Below are positions 45,548 to 56,708 of a stretch of DNA of 64,000 nt, in pieces. Position 1 is the first letter of the stretch, and each line of letters starts with the position of its first letter. Below the pieces are notes generated by a model. The model searched no databases. It saw only the letters and a list, made by a program, of their open reading frames with translations, and was not told the origin of the DNA. Source of the DNA: Pseudomonadota bacterium (GTDB lineage: Bacteria > Pseudomonadota > Gammaproteobacteria > Burkholderiales > Burkholderiaceae_C). The translations under genes and the position numbers were made by a program. The DNA lies in the NCBI GenBank assembly GCA_021848345.1, contig JAJZUV010000001.1, positions 1-64,000 of the forward strand, read 5' to 3'.

Positions 45548-46402
45548 GTGGACGAATCCAGCCCCGATGGTTCCTCCGATCAGGCCGAGCAGCTCGGCGC
45601 GTTCCTGCGTGCCGCGCGCGAGCGCGTGCAGCCCGAGGCCGTGGGGCTGCCCGCCGGGCGGCGCAGGCGCACGCGTGGCCTGCGCCGCGAGGAAGTGGCC
45701 GGGCTGTGCGGCATCAGCCCGACCTGGTACACCTGGATCGAGCAGGGGCGCACCCAGGCGGTGTCCGTGGTCACGCTGGACGCGCTGGCGCTGGGGCTGC
45801 GCCTGAGTCCGGCCGAGCGTTCCTATCTGTTCGAGCTGGCGCGTCGCGCGGATCCGCGCGCGGCGATGGCGTCGCGCGCGCCCGCGGGCGAATCCGAGGA
45901 TCTGGAATGCGCGCGCCTGGTGAGCCTGATGGGCTGTCCTGCCTACGCGCTGGATGCCCATTGGGACCTGCTGGCCTGCAACGGCGAGGCCAGGCGCCTG
46001 TTCGCGCCGTGGCTGGGCGAGGCGGGCCCCGCCGAGCCCAATCTGCTGCGCTGGGTCTATCTGGATCCCGCCGCGCGCGACTGGATCGTCGACTGGGAAC
46101 TGCGGGCGCGCCGGCTGGCGGCGGAGTTCCGGGCCGATACCGCCGCGCTGCGCGATGATGCGCAGCACCGCCGCTTCGTCGCCGCGCTGTGCGCGCAAAG
46201 CCCCGAGTTCGAGCAGGCCTGGCGCTCCCAGCAGGTGCTCGAGCGCGAGGGCGGTCTGCGCGCCTTCGCCACTGCCGAGGGCTTGTGCAACTACCGGCAG
46301 GTCACGCTGCGCGGTGGCGCCGCCGGGGGTGTCAAGCTGGTCGCGTTGCACAGAATCGAAGATTCCTGCGCAGTTGCGGCAGGCGCCGCGCACAAGCCCT
46401 AA
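45548..46402 (+). CDS. XRE-family regulator with MmyB-like ligand-binding domain
   Basis: A 284-aa regulator. The N-terminal helix-turn-helix (about 10-80) has the MmyB-group signature GLPAGRRRRTRGLRREEVAGLCGISPTWYTWIEQGR. The C-terminal PAS-like domain (about 105-275) has ALDAHWDLLACNGEARRLF and LLRWVYLDPAARDWIVDWE, in which related proteins bind fatty acids. The start is uncertain: GTG 45548 fits the family length, while an ATG at 45497 would add 17 residues that cross a possible TATAAG -10 box. Likely control targets are the divergent methyltransferase or the downstream efflux genes. Confidence 0.85.
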   Translation: MDESSPDGSSDQAEQLGAFLRAARERVQPEAVGLPAGRRRRTRGLRREEVAGLCGISPTWYTWIEQGRTQAVSVVTLDALALGLRLSPAERSYLFELARRADPRAAMASRAPAGESEDLECARLVSLMGCPAYALDAHWDLLACNGEARRLFAPWLGEAGPAEPNLLRWVYLDPAARDWIVDWELRARRLAAEFRADTAALRDDAQHRRFVAALCAQSPEFEQAWRSQQVLEREGGLRAFATAEGLCNYRQVTLRGGAAGGVKLVALHRIEDSCAVAAGAAHKP

Positions 46403-46434
46403 CATTCCGGGCGAGACAAGGTTCGGGGGGTGCT

Positions 46435-46470
46435 TCCGGACCCGCGACAACCATATTGGAATCCGGACCC
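46435..46470 (+). repeat. Direct repeats upstream of the efflux operon
   Basis: TCCGGACCC occurs at 46435-46443 and again at 46462-46470, 27 bases apart start to start and just before the membrane-fusion gene. The spacing suits two protein-binding half sites on one helix face only approximately. Confidence 0.4.
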
Positions 46471-46476
46471 CCGGCC

Positions 46477-47628
46477 ATGGCCCAGGCTTCGTCTGCATGG
46501 CCCGCCGCGCGCGCGCGGCGGGTGATCGTCCTGCTGCTGCTGGGCGCGGCCGCGCTGCTCGCCTGGCGCCTGGTGCAGCGCCCGCGGGTGCGCGCGGCGC
46601 TGGCGGCGCCGGCCCCGGTGGCCGTGCCGGCCAGCGTGCAGCCGGCCGCGTCGGCCGATGTGCCGCGGGTGCTGCTGGGAGTGGGCACGGTGCAGGCGCG
46701 GCGCAGCGTGACGGTGCGCACGCAGGTGGACGGCCGACTCGACTCCATCGACTTCACCGAAGGCCAGCCGGTGCATGCCGGGCAGGTGCTGGCGCGCATC
46801 GACCCGCGCGCGCTGCGTGCCCAGTTCGAACAGGCCAGCGCGGCGAAGGCGCGCGACCAGGCCCAGCTCGCCGATGCGCGGCTGGAACTGCGGCGCAGCA
46901 GGGGCCTGGTGGACGTGGGCGCGGCCTCGCGCCAGAGCCTGGACAGCCAGCGCGCGCTGGTGCGCCAGCTCGCCGCCGCCGTGCAGGCGGATTCCGCGCA
47001 GGTCGATTACGCCAGGGTGCAACTCGGCTACGCCACCATCCGCGCGCCCATCGGCGGCCTGGCGGGAGCGCGCCTGGTCGATGCCGGCAACATCGTGCAC
47101 GCCAGCGATCCGGCCGGGCTGGTGGTGATCAACCAGATCGACCCCATCGACGTGGCCTTCAGCCTGCCCGGCCAGGCGGTGCAGGCGATCAACCTGGCGC
47201 GCGCCCGGGCGCCGCTGCAGGTACTGGCCTATGCGCCGGGGCAGTCGCGGCCGGAGGCCAGCGGCACCCTGGTGCTGGTGAACAATCAGGTCGACGCGGC
47301 CAGCGGCACCATCGCGCTCAAGGCGCGTTTCCCCAATCCGCGACACCTGCTGTGGCCCGGACAGTACGTTCGCGTACGCCTGGTGCTGGGCCACTGGCAC
47401 GATGCGGTGACCGTGCCGGACTCCGCGCTGCAACGCGGCCAGTCGGGCCGCTACGTGTACGTGGTGGACGCCGGCCACCGCGCCCGGGTCCGGCCGGTGG
47501 TCGTGGCCCAGGAGCAGGACGGCGTCGCCGTCATCTCCCGGGGCCTGAAGGCCGGCGAGCGCGTGGTGGTGGATGGGCAGTACAAGCTCAGCCCGGGCGC
47601 GCTGGTGCGCGAGCTGGCGCCGCGATGA
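46477..47628 (+). CDS. RND efflux periplasmic adaptor (MdtA-like)
   Basis: A 383-aa membrane-fusion protein. The N-terminal signal-anchor is at about 14-30 (RVIVLLLLGAAALLAWRL). The lipoyl/beta-barrel segments include TVRTQVDGRLDSIDFTEGQPVHAGQVLARIDP, the coiled-coil hairpin about 115-180, and RAPIGGLAGARLVDAGNIVHASDPAGLVVINQIDPIDVAF. The sequence pattern is close to MdtA. It links the RND pump to an outer-membrane channel. No lipobox cysteine. Ends 10 bases before the pump gene. Confidence 0.9.
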   Translation: MAQASSAWPAARARRVIVLLLLGAAALLAWRLVQRPRVRAALAAPAPVAVPASVQPAASADVPRVLLGVGTVQARRSVTVRTQVDGRLDSIDFTEGQPVHAGQVLARIDPRALRAQFEQASAAKARDQAQLADARLELRRSRGLVDVGAASRQSLDSQRALVRQLAAAVQADSAQVDYARVQLGYATIRAPIGGLAGARLVDAGNIVHASDPAGLVVINQIDPIDVAFSLPGQAVQAINLARARAPLQVLAYAPGQSRPEASGTLVLVNNQVDAASGTIALKARFPNPRHLLWPGQYVRVRLVLGHWHDAVTVPDSALQRGQSGRYVYVVDAGHRARVRPVVVAQEQDGVAVISRGLKAGERVVVDGQYKLSPGALVRELAPR

Positions 47629-47638
47629 GCCCGCGAGC

Positions 47639-50600
47639 ATGAGCATTTCCGCCGGCTTCATCCGCCGCCCCATCGGCACCTCGCTGCTGGCGCTGGCGCT
47701 GCTGCTGGTGGGCGTGGTGGCGCTGCCGCTGCTGCCGGTGGCCTCCCTGCCGGACGTGGAGTACCCGACCATCCAGGTCACGGCCAATCTTCCGGGGGCC
47801 AACCCGCAGGTCATGGCCTCCACCGTCGCGCAGCCGCTGGAGACCCAGTTCGCGGCCATCCCCGGGCTGGCGCAGATGACCTCGACCAGCGCGCTGGGCA
47901 CCACCCAGATCACGCTGCAGTTCGACCTCAAGCGCGACATCGACGCCGCCGCGATGGACGTGCAGTCGGCCATCAACGCGGCGGCCGGCCAGTTGCCCAG
48001 GAACCTGCCGAGCCCGCCGACCTTTCGCAAGATCAACCCGGCGGAGTTCGCCGTGCTGGTGCTGGCGGTGCAGTCGCCGACGCTGCCGATCACCCAGGTC
48101 GACGACTACGCCGAGGTGGTGCTGGCGCAGCAGATCTCCCAGATCCCCGGCGTGGGCAGCGTGGACATCGGCGGGCGCCAGAAGCCGGCCATCCGCATCC
48201 AGGTGGATCCGACCCGCCTGGCCGCCATGGGGCTGAGCCTGGAGGACGTGCGCGCGGCCATCGGGCAGGCCTCGGTGAGCCAGGCCGCCGGCAGCCTCAG
48301 CGGCGAGCACAGCAGCGCGGCCATCTACACCAACGACCAGATCACCCGCGCGGCGCCGTGGAACGACACGGTGATCGCCTGGCGCCACGGCGCCCCGGTG
48401 CGCGTGCGCGACATCGGACGCGCGGTGGACGGCCCGGAGAACGTGCTGACCGGCGCCTGGGGTTTTCGCGGCGCCGCGGCCCCCGCCGGCGACCGCCTGA
48501 GCAACGGCCGCGCCATCATCTTGTTCGTGCACAAGCAGCCGGGCGCCAACGCCATCGAGACCGTCGAGCGCATCCGGGCCGAGCTGCCGCGCCTGCGCGC
48601 GGCCATCCCGCCGAGCATTCGCATCGACACCCTGATCGATCGCACGCAGAACATCCGCGCCTCGATGCACGACGTCGAGCGCACCCTGCTGATCACCGTC
48701 TGCGCCGTGGTGCTGGTGATCTTCGTGTTCCTGCGCAGCCTCTGGTCCACGCTGATTCCCGGCCTGACCGTGCCTCTGGCCCTGCTGGGCACCGCAGGCG
48801 CCATGTACCTGCTGCACTACAGCCTGGACAACCTGTCGCTGATGGCCCTGACCATCTCGGTGGGTTTCGTGGTGGACGACGCCATCGTGATGCTGGAGAA
48901 CATCTACCGGCACATCGAGGCGGGCATGGCGCCGCTGCAGGCGGCCCTGCAAGGGGCGCAGGAGATCGGCTTCACCATCGTGTCCATCTCCGTGTCGCTG
49001 ATCGCGGTGTTCATCCCCCTGCTGCTGATGGGGGGCATCGTCGGGCGCCTGTTCCGCGAATTCGCCGTCACCGTGAGCATGACCATCGTCATCTCGGTGC
49101 TGGTGTCGCTGACCTTGACGCCGATGATGTGCTCGCGTTTCCTGCGCGACGAGCACGCGCGCGGGCACGGCCGGCTGTACCGCGCCTTCGAGCATGGCTT
49201 CGAGGCAATGCGCGACGCCTACCGGCGCGCGCTGGACCACGTGCTGCAGCATCCGCTGCTCACCCTGTGCGTGTTCTTCGCCACCCTGGCGACGACCGTG
49301 CTCATGTTCGTGTTCAGCCCCAAGGGCTTTTTCCCGCAGCAGGACATCGGCTCCATCTACGGCTTCGCGCAGACCTCGCAGGACGCCTCCTTCCCGGCGA
49401 TGGACCGGCGCATCCACGCCCTGGCCAAGGTGGTGGCCGCCGACCCGGACGTCAGCGGCATGGGGGTGTTCGCCGGCGGGACCACGGCCAATACCGGGGT
49501 GTTCTTCATCGCGCTGCGCCCGAAGGCCGACGGGCGCAAGGCCAGCGCCCAGCAGATCATCGACCGCCTGCGCCCGCGCATCGCGCAGGTGCCGGGCATC
49601 CAGCTGTTCATGCAGGCGCCGCAGGACATCAACGTGGGCGGCCGGCTGGCCCGCACCCAGTACCAGTACACCCTGCAGGACAGCGACATCGACGAGCTCA
49701 ACACCTGGGCGCCGCGCCTGCTGGCGCGCCTGAAGCGACTGCCCCAGCTCACCGACGTCGCCTCCGACCAGCAGAACCACGCGAACTCGGCCGTGGTCAC
49801 GGTGGACCGCGAGCACGCGGCCAGTTTCGGCATCAGCCCGGCGCTGATCGACCAGACCCTGGACGACGCGGTGGGGCAGGCGCAGGTGGCCCAGTACTTC
49901 ACGCAGACCAACAGCTACCACGTGATCGAGGAGGTGCTGCCGTCCGAGCAGAGGGACGCCGACCTGTTCGACAAGATCTTCATCACCTCGCCGCTGACCG
50001 GCCAGCCGGTACCGCTGGCGGCGCTGGTGAAGGTGGATACCTCGAAGACCGCCTACCTGATGATCAGCCACCAGGGCCAGTTCCCGGCCGTGACCCTGTC
50101 CTTCAACCTCGCCCCCGGCGTGGCGCTGGGCGCGGCGGTGGACGCGGTGCACAGGGTGGAGGCGGCGATGCGCATGCCCGCCACCGTGCGCGGCAGCTTC
50201 CAGGGTACCGCGCAGGCCTTCCAGCAGTCGCTGCGCACCCAGCCCTACCTGATCGCCGCGGCCCTGGTGTGCGTGTACATCGTGCTGGGCCTGCTCTACG
50301 AGAGCTACATCCACCCGCTGACCATCCTGTCCACGCTGCCGTCGGCCGGCCTGGGGGCCCTGCTGATCCTGCGCGCCGGCGGCTACGACCTCAGCGTGAT
50401 CGCGATCATCGGCATCATCCTGCTCATCGGCATCGTGAAAAAGAACGGCATCATGATGATCGACTTCGCCCTCGACGCCGAGCGGCGGCGCGGCCTGAGC
50501 CCGCGCGAGGCCATCCGCGAGGCCTGCCTGCTGCGTTTCCGGCCGATCATGATGACCACCGCCTGCGCGATCCTGGCGGGGCTGCCGCTGATGCTCGACC

Positions 50601-50794
50601 ACGGTGCCGGCTCCGAGCTGCGGCGCCCGCTGGGCTACGCCATGGTGGGGGGGCTGCTGGTGTCGCAGGCCATGACCCTGTTCACGACGCCGGTCGTCTA
50701 CCTGTACCTGGACCGCGCGCATGCCTGGTACATGCGTCGCCGCCATGCGCGTGCCGAGCGGGCCGCGGCGGGCTCGGCCTCAGCGGGGCAGTAG
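47639..50794 (+). CDS. RND multidrug efflux permease (MdtB/MdtC-like)
   Basis: A 1051-aa inner-membrane proton antiporter with the usual 12 helices and two large periplasmic loops. It begins [21 protein letters not shown], as in MdtB/MdtC/Mux[15 protein letters not shown] in TM4 has the paired Asp needed for proton relay, and [15 protein letters not shown] lies in TM10-11. MdtABC-type systems normally use two different permeases; only one is here, and there is no outer-membrane factor gene. The 3' end overlaps the converging TRAP gene by 15 bases. Confidence 0.94.
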   Translation: MSISAGFIRRPIGTSLLALALLLVGVVALPLLPVASLPDVEYPTIQVTANLPGANPQVMASTVAQPLETQFAAIPGLAQMTSTSALGTTQITLQFDLKRDIDAAAMDVQSAINAAAGQLPRNLPSPPTFRKINPAEFAVLVLAVQSPTLPITQVDDYAEVVLAQQISQIPGVGSVDIGGRQKPAIRIQVDPTRLAAMGLSLEDVRAAIGQASVSQAAGSLSGEHSSAAIYTNDQITRAAPWNDTVIAWRHGAPVRVRDIGRAVDGPENVLTGAWGFRGAAAPAGDRLSNGRAIILFVHKQPGANAIETVERIRAELPRLRAAIPPSIRIDTLIDRTQNIRASMHDVERTLLITVCAVVLVIFVFLRSLWSTLIPGLTVPLALLGTAGAMYLLHYSLDNLSLMALTISVGFVVDDAIVMLENIYRHIEAGMAPLQAALQGAQEIGFTIVSISVSLIAVFIPLLLMGGIVGRLFREFAVTVSMTIVISVLVSLTLTPMMCSRFLRDEHARGHGRLYRAFEHGFEAMRDAYRRALDHVLQHPLLTLCVFFATLATTVLMFVFSPKGFFPQQDIGSIYGFAQTSQDASFPAMDRRIHALAKVVAADPDVSGMGVFAGGTTANTGVFFIALRPKADGRKASAQQIIDRLRPRIAQVPGIQLFMQAPQDINVGGRLARTQYQYTLQDSDIDELNTWAPRLLARLKRLPQLTDVASDQQNHANSAVVTVDREHAASFGISPALIDQTLDDAVGQAQVAQYFTQTNSYHVIEEVLPSEQRDADLFDKIFITSPLTGQPVPLAALVKVDTSKTAYLMISHQGQFPAVTLSFNLAPGVALGAAVDAVHRVEAAMRMPATVRGSFQGTAQAFQQSLRTQPYLIAAALVCVYIVLGLLYESYIHPLTILSTLPSAGLGALLILRAGGYDLSVIAIIGIILLIGIVKKNGIMMIDFALDAERRRGLSPREAIREACLLRFRPIMMTTACAILAGLPLMLDHGAGSELRRPLGYAMVGGLLVSQAMTLFTTPVVYLYLDRAHAWYMRRRHARAERAAAGSASAGQ

Positions 50795-52621
50795 CGCGGT
50801 GGACAGCCAGGGCACGGCGGCGATCGCCACGACCCCGAGGAACAGGACGCTCATGTAGGCCAGCAGCGGGCGCACGCCGCGCCCGGGGGCGATGCCGGAA
50901 ATCGAGCAGGCGATGTAGTAGCCCAGGCCCAGCGGCGGCATGAACAGTCCCATGCCCAGCGACAGCACCGCCACCATCGCGTAGTGCACCGGCTGGATGC
51001 CCAGCGCATGTGCGACGGGAAACATCAGCGGCGCCATGACGGCGATGCCCGGGATGCCCTCGAGCATCGAGCCCACCAGCGTGAACAGCACGATGGAAAG
51101 CGCCAGGAAACCGAGCGCGCCACCCGGGATGGACGCCGCGGAGCCCGCCACGTCCGCCGCGAGTCCGCTTTGCGTGACGCACCACGCGATCGCGGACGCC
51201 GCGCCCACGGTCCACAGCACGGCACCCGACAGGCGTGCGGTGCGCCCCACGATGGCCAGCAAGGCGCGCGGCGCGACGGCGCGATATCCCAGCCGACCGG
51301 CCAGCAGCACGTAGACGATGCCCAGCGTGGACACCTCGGTGGCCGTGCACACGCCGTCGATCACCAGCGCGCGCACCAGCAGCGGCAGGGCCAGCGCCGG
51401 CAGGGCCCTGGCCGCCAGGCGCGGCAGCCGCGCGGTTTCGATGCGCCGCGCGTCTCGCGCGGGCCGGCCGCGGTGACGCCACCATACCGCCAGGCACAGC
51501 AGCGCGAGCGTGAGCAGCGCCGGCAGCAGGGAGCCGGCGAACAGTCCGGCCACCGACACCCCGGTCACCGATCCCAGCGTGAGCAGCAGCAGGCTGGGGG
51601 GGATGATCTCGGTCTGCGCGCAACTGGCCGCCAGCAACGCGATGAACTCGTCGTCGCTCGTGCCCTGCGCGCGCATCTGCGGGAACAGCGAAGGCACGAT
51701 CGCGGCCATATCGGCGAAGCGCGAGCCCGCGATGCCCGAGGTCAGGTACATGCTGCCGAGCAGCACGTAGCCGAGGCCCGCCCGGAAGGGAGCGAGCAGC
51801 GCGACGAACAGCTCCATCATCGACTCGGTCATGCCGCTGGCCTCCAGCAGCAGTCCGAGCAGGATGAACAGGGGCATCGCCAGCATCAAGGTATGCGAGA
51901 GCGCGCCTTCCACCAGCAGCGGCACCACCTGCAGCGGCAGCGAGGTGGCCGGGCCAAGATACGCCACAACGCCCAGCCCGAAGGCGAAGCCCACCGGAAC
52001 CCCCGCCATCAGGCAGGCCAGGCCGACCCCCACCAGCAGGAGCGGCAGCGCCAGGGCCCCAAGCCCGGGCAGCCAGGGACTCGCGCAGGCGAGCAAGGCA
52101 GCGCCCAGCGCCACCAGGCCCAGGGCTTGCAGCAGGTCGCGGCCGGCGTGGACGCGCAGCATGCGCAGCCACGCCGTCAACGCCATCCCCGCCAGACCGA
52201 CCGGGAGCGCGGCGGCCGGCACCAGCATGGACAGGCCCAGCGGCTGGCTGTGCACCGGACGCTGCGCAAGCGCGTAGGTCCAGGCGGGCTGCAGCAGGCC
52301 CAGCAGCAGTCCCAGCGAGGCCGCGTCGCCGAATGCCTCGGCGCGGCGACGTGCCGTCGGGCGCAGGCGCGCGAGCAGCACCGCCATGCGCAGATGCTCG
52401 CCGCGGTGCATGGCCGCGATGGCGCCGAACATCGCCAGCCAGACCAGCAGCACGGATTCGACCTGGTCGGCCCAGTCCAGCGGGTGCCCGAGCGCGCGGC
52501 TGCCCACGCCCAGCAGCACCAGCGCGACCTCGGCGACCAGCAGCGCCACGGCGAGCATGCCAGTCAGCCGGCCCAGCGCGGCGGAGAGTTTCCCTTCGGG
52601 GTGGCACGGCGCGGCCGTCAT
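50780..52621 (-). CDS. TRAP transporter fused DctQ-DctM permease (copy 1)
   Basis: A 613-aa fusion of the small (DctQ, about 1-155) and large (DctM, about 170-600) membrane subunits of a tripartite ATP-independent periplasmic transporter. It has about 16 hydrophobic segments. Typical DctM blocks are [37 protein letters not shown] and [23 protein letters not shown]. Sodium-coupled uptake of organic acids is the family role; the substrate is unknown. It pairs with the binding protein encoded directly upstream (22 bases). About half-identical by eye to the second copy at 53.8-55.6 kb. Confidence 0.93.
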   Translation of the reverse strand: MTAAPCHPEGKLSAALGRLTGMLAVALLVAEVALVLLGVGSRALGHPLDWADQVESVLLVWLAMFGAIAAMHRGEHLRMAVLLARLRPTARRRAEAFGDAASLGLLLGLLQPAWTYALAQRPVHSQPLGLSMLVPAAALPVGLAGMALTAWLRMLRVHAGRDLLQALGLVALGAALLACASPWLPGLGALALPLLLVGVGLACLMAGVPVGFAFGLGVVAYLGPATSLPLQVVPLLVEGALSHTLMLAMPLFILLGLLLEASGMTESMMELFVALLAPFRAGLGYVLLGSMYLTSGIAGSRFADMAAIVPSLFPQMRAQGTSDDEFIALLAASCAQTEIIPPSLLLLTLGSVTGVSVAGLFAGSLLPALLTLALLCLAVWWRHRGRPARDARRIETARLPRLAARALPALALPLLVRALVIDGVCTATEVSTLGIVYVLLAGRLGYRAVAPRALLAIVGRTARLSGAVLWTVGAASAIAWCVTQSGLAADVAGSAASIPGGALGFLALSIVLFTLVGSMLEGIPGIAVMAPLMFPVAHALGIQPVHYAMVAVLSLGMGLFMPPLGLGYYIACSISGIAPGRGVRPLLAYMSVLFLGVVAIAAVPWLSTALLPR

Positions 52622-52643
52622 GGAACAGCCCTCCTCGCTGGGT

Positions 52644-53672
52644 TCATGCCAATCGTCTTGTGTTGCGCTCCAGGACGTCCCAGTCGGCGCTGCCGAAGCG
52701 CGCGCGGCAGGCCTCGTAATAGCCGGAGTCGCGCAGCAGGTCGCGGAAGCCCTGCGTGGGCGGGGTATTGAAGCGCATGCCCTGCGCGATCAGCTCGTGC
52801 TGCAGGGATCGATCGAGTCGGGCGACGTCGTCGCGCTCGCGCAGCGCGGCCTGGTCGAGCTGCTCGGCCAGCAGGGTGCGCAATTGGGGGCCCAGTCGCC
52901 GCAGCGATCCCGGATGCGCGAGCATCCAGAACCCATCCCAGGCGTGGCGGGTGAGGGAGCAGTATCTCTGCACCTCGTACAGCGCGAAGGTGGACACGAT
53001 GACCAGCGGGTTTTCCTGCGCCTGCAGCAGGCCGCTTTGCAGCGAGGGGTAGAGGTCGGCGATCTGCAGCACCGTGGGCCGCGCGCGCATGGCCTCGAAG
53101 CCGCGCAGCAGCAGATCCACCGGAGGCACGCGGATGCGCAGGCCCTGCAGATCCACCGCGGAGCGCACAGGGCGCGGCTGCGAGGTGACCTGGCGGAAGC
53201 CGCTGTCCCAGCACCTGCGCATGACCTCCAGGCCGGCCTGCCGGATGCGCGCGCGCATCAGGTCGCCGAGTTCGCCGTCCATCGCCTTCCACACCTCGGC
53301 GTAGTCGTCGAAGGCGTAGCAGACCCCGCTGAGCGCGGTCGCCGGCACCAGGTCGGCGAGGAACATGGGCGATATCGCGTACAGATCGATGGCCCCCATG
53401 CGCAGTTGCGCCAGCATGCTGTCGGCGTTGCCCAGCAGGCTGTTCGGAAACAGCCGCAGACCGAGGCGTCCCCCGCTGAGTTCGCGCAGCCTGCGGTCGG
53501 CCTGCAGCAGCCGCAGGTTCAGCGGATGGGCCGCGGGCAGGAGGGTGCAGGTACGCAACTCGACGCGGGCCGGTTGCGCCGCGCTGGCGCGGGCCACGCC
53601 CTGCAGGGCCGCGGCGCCGGCCAGGCGCAGGCAGGCGCGTCGCTTGTCGAGGGCGGCTGGTGCGCGGGACAT
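52644..53672 (-). CDS. TRAP transporter solute-binding protein DctP (copy 1)
   Basis: A 342-aa periplasmic binding protein. The N-terminus ([22 protein letters not shown]) looks like a Tat-type or Sec signal peptide. Core features are [29 protein letters not shown], the [14 protein letters not shown] segment containing the conserved arginine that binds carboxylates, and [17 protein letters not shown]. Lacks some glycine-rich pieces of copy 2. Expressed with its own permease. Confidence 0.9.
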   Translation of the reverse strand: MSRAPAALDKRRACLRLAGAAALQGVARASAAQPARVELRTCTLLPAAHPLNLRLLQADRRLRELSGGRLGLRLFPNSLLGNADSMLAQLRMGAIDLYAISPMFLADLVPATALSGVCYAFDDYAEVWKAMDGELGDLMRARIRQAGLEVMRRCWDSGFRQVTSQPRPVRSAVDLQGLRIRVPPVDLLLRGFEAMRARPTVLQIADLYPSLQSGLLQAQENPLVIVSTFALYEVQRYCSLTRHAWDGFWMLAHPGSLRRLGPQLRTLLAEQLDQAALRERDDVARLDRSLQHELIAQGMRFNTPPTQGFRDLLRDSGYYEACRARFGSADWDVLERNTRRLA

Positions 53673-53777
53673 GACTCCGAAGCGTAGGCGCGGCGCCGCG
53701 CGCCGTGGGCCCCGCGCGTGAGTCGGCGCCCCGGGTCGGCGTGAGTCGCGCGCGATGCGCGCGTCAGCCGGCCTGGT

Positions 53778-55628
53778 TCAGCGAGCCAGGAAGCCGGTCG
53801 ACAGCCAGGGCACCGCGGCCACCACCACGATGCCCGCCAGCAGCGCGGCGAGGTAGCCCAGCAGCGGGCGCACGCCTTCCTCGGGCGCCACGCGCCCGAT
53901 CGCGCAGGCGGCGTAGTAGCCCACGCCCAGCGGGGGCATGAACAGGCCCAGGCCCATCGACAGCACCACCACCATCGCGTAGTGCACCTCGTGGATTCCG
54001 AGCTGCTGCGCGATGGGGAACAGCAGGGGCCCGAACAGCACCATGGCCGGGATGCCCTCCAGTACCGATCCCAGCAGCACGAACAGAGGAATGGAGGCGG
54101 CCAGGAACACCGGGCCGCCGCCCGGCAGCGAGGCCATGGCCTGCGCCAGCGAGCCCGAGAAGCCCGACTGGGTCAGGCCCCAGGCGATGGCGGTGGCCGT
54201 GCCGATGATGAACAGGATGGCACCCGACAGGCTGGCCGTCTCCACCAGCATGGGCACGAGCCGGCGCCAGTCGAAGCGCCGGTACACGGCAAGCCCGATC
54301 GCGGTGGCGTAGACGATGCCCAGCGTGGAAACCTCGGTGGCGGTGGCGATGCCGTCGACCACCGCGGCGCGGATCACGAAGGGCAGGGCCAGCGCCGGCG
54401 CGGCCACCAGGCCCAGGCGCAGCACCTCGCGGCGCGGCGCTCGCTGGCGGCGCGAGCCGCGGCCGCGATTGCGCCACCAGATCACCACGCACAGACCCAG
54501 TCCGGTGACCAGCGCCGGCAGCAGGCCGCCGGTGAACAGAGCCGAGATCGATACCCCGGTGACCGAGCCGATGGTGATCAACACCAGGCTGGGCGGAACC
54601 GTCTCGGTCTGCGCCCCGGTCGCCGAAAGCAGCGCCACCAGTTCGCCCTTCGGGGTGCCCAGGCGCTGCATTTCGGGAAACAGGGCCGGAGCGATGGCCG
54701 CCATGTCGGCTGCCTTCGAGCCGGAGATGCCCGACACCAGGTACATCGCGCCCACCAGCACGTAGGAAAGCCCGCCGCCCACATGGCCGAGCAGCCCGGC
54801 CAGGAAGTCCACCATGGCGCGCGCCATGCCGGTCATCTCGATGAGCAGGCCGAGGAACACGAACAGCGGAACCGCCAGCAGGATCAGGTGGGACATGCCC
54901 TCGTCCATGCGCCCGACCAGGATCTGCAGCGGCGTCTGCGTGGACAGCGCCAGGTAGCTGAAGGCCGCCAGGCCGAAGGAGAACGCGATCGGGATGCCCG
55001 CCAGCACGCAGCCGGCACCGATGCCCACCAGGAAGATCAGCAGGTCGAGCTGGCCCAGGGACTCGAACCATGGGCGTGCCCACCACAGCAGCAGCCCGAG
55101 CGCCAGCGGCAGGGCCAGCGCGCCTGCGACGCGGCGCGGCGTGCACTCGCGCAGCAGTCGCAGCAGCGCGACCAGCGCCATCAGCACGATGCCCACCGGC
55201 ATCGCCGCCGCGCGCCACATGTCCGACAGGCCCATCGCGGGGGTGGTGATGATCTGCTGGTTGCGCGCGAACTGCCAGGCCGGCCAGGCGATGAACAGCA
55301 GCAGCGCCAGGCTGGCGCCCAGGCTGAGGGCGTGCAGGCGCGCGCGCCAGGCCTGGCGCAGTTTCGCCGCCAGCGCGCTCATCCTCATGTGCTCGTCGCG
55401 GCGCAGCGCCACGACGGCACCGAGCATGGCCAGCCACAGGAACAGCATGGAGGCCAGTTCGTCGGACCACACCAGCGGGTGCCCCAGCGTGCGCGCCACG
55501 ATGCCGGCCAGCAACACCAGCACCTCCAGCAACACCAGTGCCGCCGCGGCGTATTCCGCCGGGCGGCCAAGCAGTGCGTCGATCCACGCGGCGGGGCCGC
55601 CGCGCGGAGCATGCTGCGCTGGCGTCAC
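53778..55628 (-). CDS. TRAP transporter fused DctQ-DctM permease (copy 2)
   Basis: A 616-aa fused permease with the same plan as copy 1 (DctQ about 1-155, DctM about 175-610). It has AVPLFVFLGLLIEMTGMARAM, GAMYLVSGISGSKAADMAAI and TVPPSLVLITIGSVTGVSISALF. The start is GTG 55628, overlapping the stop of its binding-protein gene by 4 bases, so translation is coupled. The N-terminal part starts MTPAQHAPRGGPAAWIDALLG. Confidence 0.93.
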   Translation of the reverse strand: MTPAQHAPRGGPAAWIDALLGRPAEYAAAALVLLEVLVLLAGIVARTLGHPLVWSDELASMLFLWLAMLGAVVALRRDEHMRMSALAAKLRQAWRARLHALSLGASLALLLFIAWPAWQFARNQQIITTPAMGLSDMWRAAAMPVGIVLMALVALLRLLRECTPRRVAGALALPLALGLLLWWARPWFESLGQLDLLIFLVGIGAGCVLAGIPIAFSFGLAAFSYLALSTQTPLQILVGRMDEGMSHLILLAVPLFVFLGLLIEMTGMARAMVDFLAGLLGHVGGGLSYVLVGAMYLVSGISGSKAADMAAIAPALFPEMQRLGTPKGELVALLSATGAQTETVPPSLVLITIGSVTGVSISALFTGGLLPALVTGLGLCVVIWWRNRGRGSRRQRAPRREVLRLGLVAAPALALPFVIRAAVVDGIATATEVSTLGIVYATAIGLAVYRRFDWRRLVPMLVETASLSGAILFIIGTATAIAWGLTQSGFSGSLAQAMASLPGGGPVFLAASIPLFVLLGSVLEGIPAMVLFGPLLFPIAQQLGIHEVHYAMVVVLSMGLGLFMPPLGVGYYAACAIGRVAPEEGVRPLLGYLAALLAGIVVVAAVPWLSTGFLAR

Positions 55629-56644
55629 GCCAGCTTACCGGTGCTGCGCTCCAGGATGCTCCAGGCCTCGTCGCCGTACTTGGACTTCCAGTGCGCGTAG
55701 AAGCCGGCCTTGCGCAACTGGGCGCGGAAGCTGTCGGGGCTGGTGTCGTTGAACTTCATGCCCTTGGATTGCAGCTGGCCCTGCAGCGAGTCGTTGAGCT
55801 TGGCCGTGTCGGCGCGCTCCTTCATGCCCGCGGCGTTGATGTTGCGCGCGACGATGGCTTGCAGGTCGGGCGGCAGGCGCTTCCACGAATCGGGGTTGGC
55901 CAGGAACCAGAAGCCATCCCACATGTGGTTGGTCATCGAGCAGTACTTCTGCACCTCGTACAGCTTGGCCGTGGAGATGATGGCCAGCGGGTTCTCCTCG
56001 CCGTCCACCAGGTGGGTCTGCAGCGCGGAGTAGACCTCGTCGAAGTTGATCGAGGTGGGCGACGCGCCGAAGGCCTGGAACATCGAGGTCCACAGCGGAG
56101 ACACCGGCACGCGGATCTTGAAGCCCTTGAGGTCGGCGGCGGTACGGATGGGCTTGGTCGACGAGGTGATCTCGCGGAATCCGTTGTCCCAGATCTTGTC
56201 CATCACCACCAGATTGGCCTTCTCGATCTGCCCGCGCACATAGGCGCCGAGCTCGCCGTCCAGGGCTTTCCACACCGCGGCGTAGTCGGGGAACGCGAAA
56301 CCGATGCCGGTGATCGACGAGGCCGGCACCAGCGTGGACAGGATCAGGCCCGACAGCGTGAAGAAGTCGATGCCCCCGGCGCGCAGCTGGCTGAGCATGC
56401 TGGTGTCGGAGCCGAGCTGGTTGTTGGGGAAGATCTGGATGGTGACGCGGCCGTGGGTCTCCTTGTGGATCGCCTCGGCCATTTCCCGCGCGCGCACGTT
56501 CATCGGGTGGGTCACGGGCAGGTTGTTCGCGTACTTGAAGTGGAACTCCGACTCGGCGGCCAGCGCGCGCACCGGGGTGGCGGCCAGGGCCATCGGCGCC
56601 AGCGCCGTGGCGCCGGCGAGGAATTCGCGACGGGTGATGCTCAT
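55625..56644 (-). CDS. TRAP transporter solute-binding protein DctP (copy 2)
   Basis: A 339-aa periplasmic binding protein. The signal peptide is twin-arginine type: SITRREFLAGATALAPMALAATPVRA (R-R-E-F-L-A). The DctP core includes FPNNQLGSDTSMLSQLRAGGIDFFTLSG, DLKGFKIRVPVSPLWTSMFQAF and NPLAIISTAKLYEVQKYCSM. Conserved carboxylate-binding Arg in KIRVP. It is the first transporter gene after the short-chain dehydrogenase (64 bases), suggesting one operon. Confidence 0.94.
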   Translation of the reverse strand: MSITRREFLAGATALAPMALAATPVRALAAESEFHFKYANNLPVTHPMNVRAREMAEAIHKETHGRVTIQIFPNNQLGSDTSMLSQLRAGGIDFFTLSGLILSTLVPASSITGIGFAFPDYAAVWKALDGELGAYVRGQIEKANLVVMDKIWDNGFREITSSTKPIRTAADLKGFKIRVPVSPLWTSMFQAFGASPTSINFDEVYSALQTHLVDGEENPLAIISTAKLYEVQKYCSMTNHMWDGFWFLANPDSWKRLPPDLQAIVARNINAAGMKERADTAKLNDSLQGQLQSKGMKFNDTSPDSFRAQLRKAGFYAHWKSKYGDEAWSILERSTGKLA

Positions 56645-56708
56645 GTTGAGTCTCCTCCTGCTTGTTGTGGAACGAAAACCTGTGTCGGGCCGCCGGCGCG
56701 CCGGGCCG

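Noticed and set aside
47588-50746. A 1052-codon open frame antisense to the RND permease
   Set aside because: Its translation is rich in His/Asp/Gln/Arg without any domain, and it mirrors the codon structure of a GC-rich gene on the other strand. The permease is unambiguous.
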